Positions 60,300-64,000 of a DNA stretch of 64,000 nt are shown here, piece after piece (position 1 is the stretch's first letter; every line of letters starts with the position of its first letter). Both the position numbers and the translations under genes were made by a program. Source of the stretch: Diphasiastrum complanatum (taxonomy: Eukaryota > Streptophyta > Lycopodiopsida > Lycopodiales > Lycopodiaceae); assembly GCA_029204225.1 (NCBI GenBank), contig CM055107.1, positions 16,549,309 through 16,613,308 on the forward strand. The letters are read 5' to 3'. Below the pieces are notes generated by a model that ran no database searches, was not told where the DNA came from, and was given only the letters and a program-made list of their open reading frames with translations.

Positions 60300-61385
60300 C
60301 AGTGATAGTTAAGGTTGGTTACAAGGAAAAAGTGCAAAAAAATAAGAAAAATGGTGGAAATGGTAATGGAAACAAGAAAAACAGTGAAAAACAAGAATTG
60401 GATGGTTGAAACGATGGTTCAGAGCGCAGATCTGAGTTCAGAGTATGCAGATGATGGCTTGTATGAAGTTTGGTTGCATTCAGAAAACTTGGAAATTTGG
60501 TCGAAAATCGAGTAGAGCTTCACTAGGAAAGGTGACAAATGACTCGAATTCAGCCCTTATATAGCGGAATTTACGGTACGTATTAGGTGAAATCTACTTT
60601 CCCTTGTTCAGTTCCACCCAAATTTTTGTAGAAACCTTCTTCACTAAATTCTAAGACTTCAGAGAAGTTTGCTAGAGTTCAGAAGGTGATTTGGCTACCC
60701 TGCGAAGGTTCTGCGAGGGTTCAATCCTCGCAAGAAGTGAATGCTCGCAGAACTTTCTTCAACGGTTGGATTTTCAAGATCAGACCATGTAGACAAGCTA
60801 ATTTCACTACTCTGATTTCATTTATGCCCCTTACAAAGGTTGGTTTGATGACCTGGATGCTCTGCGAGGGTTCTGAATATTCTGCTCCTTGGAACCCTCG
60901 CAAACACTAAAAAATGATGGCTTTTCCATTAGTAACTCTCATAGAGATTTTTATAGATGCATCTGAGTCAGATCTAGTGACTGCCAAAGTTTCAAGAGTT
61001 GACTCCTAGGGGATCTCTAAAAATCATGAAAAAAGTGTTCTTTTTGAGTGTTTTTTGACAAGATCTTGAGATGCTCTGATCCTTAACCCCTGCAAACTGG
61101 TAATCTATTGCATCCCTAGTACATCTGACTGTAGGTAATTCTCTAGAAGATCTGACAAATATTTGGTAGCTAATCCATCAGTTTTGATGATTTTTGGTGT
61201 AATCCTTATGATCGTCTTCTCTCTTGATCCTATCTGGACCTGGATCCTTCTTGGATCTTGTTGAATCTTCCCTGACCTTGCCAGATCTGGCTGAATCTTG
61301 GTGGATTTAGCTTGATCTGTCTTGATCTTCCTAGATCTAGCTATGATAGCCTTGCAGATGAACATTTCATAACCTGCCATCACCA
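60300..61385 (-). repeat. Probable gypsy LTR (copy 2)
   Basis: Non-coding block similar to 24250-25320 in the same order and orientation between integrase end and the unrecognised ORF. It contains repeated GCGAGGGTTC words, as does copy 1. Confidence 0.5.
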
Positions 61386-61463
61386 ACTTGGATCTGCCTC
61401 ATTGAGGTGGCCAGTATTTGTGCAACCGGCTACCATTGATGGGTGTGTCGAAAGGCATCCCAT
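61386..61463 (-). pseudogene. Gypsy integrase C-terminal tail
   Basis: The reverse strand reads PFDTPINGSRLHKYWPP before a stop, matching the end of the integrase at 25329. It is cut at 61463 by a copia fragment. Confidence 0.7.
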
Positions 61464-61464
61464 C

Positions 61465-61860
61465 TAGCTATATTTTATCCCATAGTCATTTTTGCATTTC
61501 AGGTACTGTAATATTCTCTTAGCTGCTCTCCAATGTTTTATTCCTGGATTAGAACAATATTGACTAAGATTGAATACTCCTTATGCTATACCTGGACGTG
61601 TACATATAGCAAGATACATTAATGATTCATAAGAGTGTAATAAGGATATTTCTTCATGTCTTCTTTTTCTTCATTTGATATTGGACAATCCTCCTTGGAA
61701 ATAATAGCTCCAACAGGTATTGGTGTAGCTTTGTCTTTACATTCTTCCATTTGAAAGTTCTTCAATAGCTTCTTAATATATCTTTGTTGATGTATGTAGA
61801 TACTTCCATTCATTTTGTCTCTTTCAATTTGTATTCCCAAGTAGCATTTTGCCTCTACAA
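61465..61860 (-). pseudogene. copia RT C-terminal fragment
   Basis: The reverse strand encodes GIQIERDKMNGSIYIHQQRY, KKLLKNFQMEECKDKATPIP and, past a frameshift, ICTRPGI and LSQYCSNPGIKHWRAAKRIL. It is a copia RT thumb/connection piece of a separate lineage. Confidence 0.75.
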
Positions 61861-61922
61861 GATCAGTAATCTCAAATAGAGAAGATATGGGAGAGCATCC
61901 GAGTGAGAGAGAGAGAGCTCTC

Positions 61923-62062
<140 letters not shown>

Positions 62063-62195
62063 AGTCCAGCCATCCTGCTTGTTATTCATTAATCTAATCT
62101 GATCGATGGGTGATTTGTGGACTCATCCAGGTGCATAATTTTCATGGATTGTTCAGATTGCTTCTTGATGCAGTGTGCTTTGTGCAATGTGTAGA

Positions 62196-62437
<242 letters not shown>

Positions 62438-62489
62438 ATCATGAGAACCGTGAGTGATAGAAAGAGAGAGGAACCGTGACTGAGAGAGC

Positions 62490-62680
62490 TTGCTACAAAT
62501 GTTGTACCATGCAAGTATGTAGCTCATAAATGAAAAATGCCAAGTTTGGCCTACATAGAACTCGATCTACATGGTTATGTAATGTCTAGATTGAAGAATG
62601 CAACTTGCATATAGTCTGTAGACATAGAATTGGCAAATTCATGCTTGTAGAAACTCGTGGCAATGGAAAGCTTATGATCT
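62490..62680 (+). repeat. Fragment of copia family A2 LTR
   Basis: Matches 30580-30770 (GCTTGCTACAAA, TACCATGCAAGTATGT, CCAAGTTTGGCCTA, TAGAAACTCRTGGCA). Both ends are missing; the left end joins the (GA)n-flanking sequence. Confidence 0.8.
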
Positions 62681-63166
62681 GTACTTTCCATAGAGATTGA
62701 AACCAAATAAATCTGATGTGTCTAGCAAGAGTTATAAGCTCTTAAAGAGGATAGGGATAGGTCCAAAATCCGAGTGACAGCATTTTGATTTGATTCAATC
62801 TTGCTTTGTTCTGAATCCATTGTTTTGAGCATCCTACACAAGAAACTGAAGATCAAGACTGAGTTTGAAGTAATGAACACCTTTTGAGTCTTCTGAGAGT
62901 CAATTGTGTTTTCTTTGAAGCATTTCACACATGCCAAAAGTAGGATTCAAACTAGCCAAAGTGTTTCAATCCACTTTGTGTGTCTGATCTAGATAACTTG
63001 TTTTGTGGAATATTTGAGAGTCATCTCAAATACAGTTGCAAGTGTTTCACATAGGAAGGTAGTACATCCTTGAAAATACCTATAGTAAAAGAGAGCAGCA
63101 ACTTTAAGTCTAATTGGAACAAGCTCAAACGTATCTCAGTCCAATAACTAAGAAGTCTTCATTAAA
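62681..63166. other. Untranslated leader or flank of the last copia element
   Basis: No LTR end or primer-binding site was found here, although gag begins at 63167. Confidence 0.4.
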
Positions 63167-64000
63167 ATGGCATCTCAGGGAGGATATCTTCTAGAAGCCA
63201 GTGAAAGACTAAACACTTCTAATTACTCAATTTGGAAGTTCAGAATGGAGTCTATCTTTATACTCCAGGATGTTATGGATATTGTGCTTGGTGTTGAGGA
63301 GGAGCCTCAAGCACAGGCTGAAATCCTTAAGTACAAGAAAAGAGCTAGAATGGCTCTACATTTCATTAAGATGAATGTATCTAATGAAATTTTGAGAGAG
63401 ATAGGACCTTGTACTATAGCCAAAGAAGCTTGGGATGCACTAAATACCATCTATGAAGCAAAGAATACTTCTAGAATACTCACTCTTAGGAATCAGATTT
63501 TCCAAAGTTTCCAAAGAAGTGAAGAGAGTGCATCTAACTATGTTCTGAGAGTTAAAGATTTACATAGAGAGCTTTCATGTGTTGGTGTTACTATTAACCA
63601 AGATGAGATAGTTCAAGTCATACTGAATGGCTTGAGAGATGACTATGATAATCTTGTTCAGTCTTTTGCTATTAAAGAGGAGTTGCCTAATCTATAAATT
63701 CTCCAAGGAATTCTTATTTCTGAAGAATCTAGACAAAGCTATAAACTCTCCAGGATGAACAAACTCAAGCATGGTGGAAGTGACAACGGCCTCTTTGTCA
63801 AAGGCAAGCAGAAAGGAAGGATTAAGAATCAGTTCTCTCAAGCATCCAACAAAGACAAAGCCAAAGATCGAGACAAAGATGGTGAAGAGGATGATACATC
63901 TCATCCTTCTAACTTAAAGACCAAAAAGAAGAAAGTGAAGTGTTTCTTCTGTGGCAAGAAGAGGCACTATGCCTCTAATTGCTTCAAGAAGAAAAACCAA
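63167..64000 (+). pseudogene. copia gag, 3' end beyond the window
   Basis: Starts at 63167 with GGYLLEASERLNTSNYSIW; the copia gag domain is complete (LRNQIFQSFQRSEESASNYV, EIVQVILNGLRDDYDNLVQS). A single TAA at 63695-63697 interrupts a frame that otherwise continues to the window end, through a Lys-rich stretch and a CCHC knuckle with all four ligands (CFFCGKKRHYASNC). Close to the family A gag. It is the least damaged gag here; protease and pol should follow outside the window. Confidence 0.88.

Overview
This is plant nuclear DNA, most likely from a seed plant; I cannot name the species. The evidence is a spliced nuclear gene for a plastid sigma-70 factor with GT-AG introns, many degraded Ty1/copia and Ty3/gypsy LTR retrotransposons whose primer-binding sites match initiator tRNA-Met (TGGTATCAGAGC), long (GA)n/(CT)n arrays, and no bacterial gene organisation. 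Most coding potential belongs to decayed retroelements. I see no CRISPR array, rRNA or tRNA gene. Layout: 0.9-6.5 kb holds a reverse-strand copia element (family A) with an eroded end beside the sigma gene. 7.0-12.3 kb is the sigma factor gene (reverse, seven coding exons, 596 aa in the chosen model), the only clearly functional host gene. 12.3-16.3 kb is mostly featureless. 16.3-37.1 kb is a mosaic of copia family B pieces, another copia family (A2), a Ty3/gypsy element with an unrecognised long ORF, and (GA)n arrays. 37.1-41.9 kb is an island without LTR elements: an intronless, very divergent histone H3-like gene (reverse), a divergent promoter-like region, a weak forward coding unit, and a two-exon reverse coding unit of an uncharacterised family with frameshifts. 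42.1-46.1 kb holds a copia LTR and a copia element reduced to gag. 47.4-48.2 kb is a broken nodulin-like/NFD4-like transporter pseudogene. 48.5-50.6 kb is a cluster of related short fold-back palindromes and direct repeats. 51.0-58.6 kb holds a gypsy integrase scrap, a gag-only copia element in a tandem LTR arrangement, a minisatellite, and a family B copia element whose reverse transcriptase is replaced by an unrelated open frame. 58.6-64 kb holds further gag, gypsy and copia fragments, two large (GA)n arrays and the start of a last copia element running off the window. How the parts relate: the sigma factor would be imported into plastids to direct the bacterial-type RNA polymerase (PEP) to its promoters. 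The retroelements are nested and mostly dead; stops, frameshifts and lost catalytic residues show it. Several are deletion derivatives keeping gag plus LTRs, a non-autonomous architecture. The best candidates for something undescribed are the H3-like protein (keeps R2, T3, K4 and R8 of the H3 tail, lacks K9, has a roughly 58-residue basic C-terminal extension), the chimeric family B element, the fold-back cluster, and the unrecognised gypsy-linked ORF present in two copies.
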